A DNA stretch of 5,124 bases from the NCBI GenBank assembly GCA_904419095.1, contig CAJFQT010000105.1, positions 1-5,124 of the forward strand, read 5' to 3'. The DNA comes from an uncultured Clostridia bacterium. Lineage in GTDB: Bacteria; Bacillota; Clostridia; TANB77; CAG-508. Shown here in pieces: positions 4,988 through 5,124 of this stretch. Every line of letters starts with the position of its first letter. Position 1 is the first letter of the stretch. The notes beneath the pieces were generated by a model. It saw only the letters and a list, made by a program, of their open reading frames with translations, was not told the DNA's origin and did no database searches. Position numbers and translations under genes: made by a program.

Positions 4988-5124
4988 TTATGCAAGACCG
5001 TATTTTTTCTTGAATCTATCTGCTCTTCCTCCGGCTGTTTCTTGTCTTAAATTTCCTGTCCAGAATGGATGACATTTTGAACATACGTCTACTTTTATAT
5101 CTTTTTTTGTTGATCCTACTTCTA
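4988..5124 (-). CDS. rpmE: 50S ribosomal protein bL31, C-terminal part (runs off right edge)
   Basis: The last 44 residues of bL31, a small protein of the large ribosomal subunit that helps bridge to the small subunit. The frame reads CSKCHPFWTG and ends in ADRFKKKYGLA before TAA at 4990-4988. These match the conserved CxxCHPFYTG and RFxKKYG signatures of the family. Roughly the first 20-25 residues lie beyond the window. The visible CxxC indicates the zinc-binding (C+) form, although the N-terminal cysteine pair cannot be seen. Zinc-type bL31 is in some bacteria replaced under zinc limitation by a cysteine-free paralogue; nothing here shows whether one exists. A terminator follows at once. 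Confidence 0.95.
   Translation of the reverse strand, partial: EVGSTKKDIKVDVCSKCHPFWTGNLRQETAGGRADRFKKKYGLA

Noticed and set aside
4887..5072. Plus-strand reading frame of 61 codons
   Set aside because: It lies antisense to the start of the Dabb gene, the rpmE terminator and rpmE itself, and has no ribosome binding site.
1..5124. CRISPR array, mobile element or defence system
   Set aside because: There are no regularly spaced repeats, transposase or integrase motifs, or recognised defence domains; the recognised genes are housekeeping.

Overview
The window is very A+T-rich (about three quarters by eye) and uses the standard code, with strong AGGAGG-type ribosome binding sites and U-tailed hairpin terminators. 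It carries the MurT/GatD pair that amidates lipid II, a cysteine-containing bL31 and a type-2-like methionyl-tRNA synthetase. Together these point to a low-GC Gram-positive bacterium (Bacillota, probably clostridial or a relative). The species cannot be told from this stretch. No IS element, phage gene, CRISPR array, tRNA or rRNA was seen.

Layout. Positions 1-851 (minus) hold the N-terminal 283 codons of metG, which runs off the left edge. Positions 852-1300 are a non-coding divergent region with a likely metG promoter, a long hairpin with a minus-strand U-tract, a second adjacent hairpin, an inverted repeat and a forward promoter. Positions 1301-4044 (plus) hold a two-TM YcxB-like membrane protein, then murT, then gatD, closed by a strong bidirectional terminator at 4046-4086. 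Positions 4094-5124 (minus) read from right to left as the end of rpmE with its terminator, a Dabb-domain protein, and an unrecognised helical 126-residue protein with its own near-consensus promoter. It converges on gatD at the shared terminator.

How the genes work together. MurT and GatD form one enzyme: GatD releases ammonia from glutamine, and MurT uses ATP to activate the D-glutamate carboxylate of lipid II and make D-isoglutamine. The membrane protein upstream may share their transcript, but no functional link is shown. MetG and bL31 are ordinary translation components. The Dabb protein and the 126-residue protein have no assignable role.

Most of the window is ordinary housekeeping sequence. 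The items most worth a second look are the tandem hairpins upstream of metG, which look like either a short independent RNA or a metG leader element, and the unknown 126-residue gene. Nothing here clearly amounts to a new multi-gene system.
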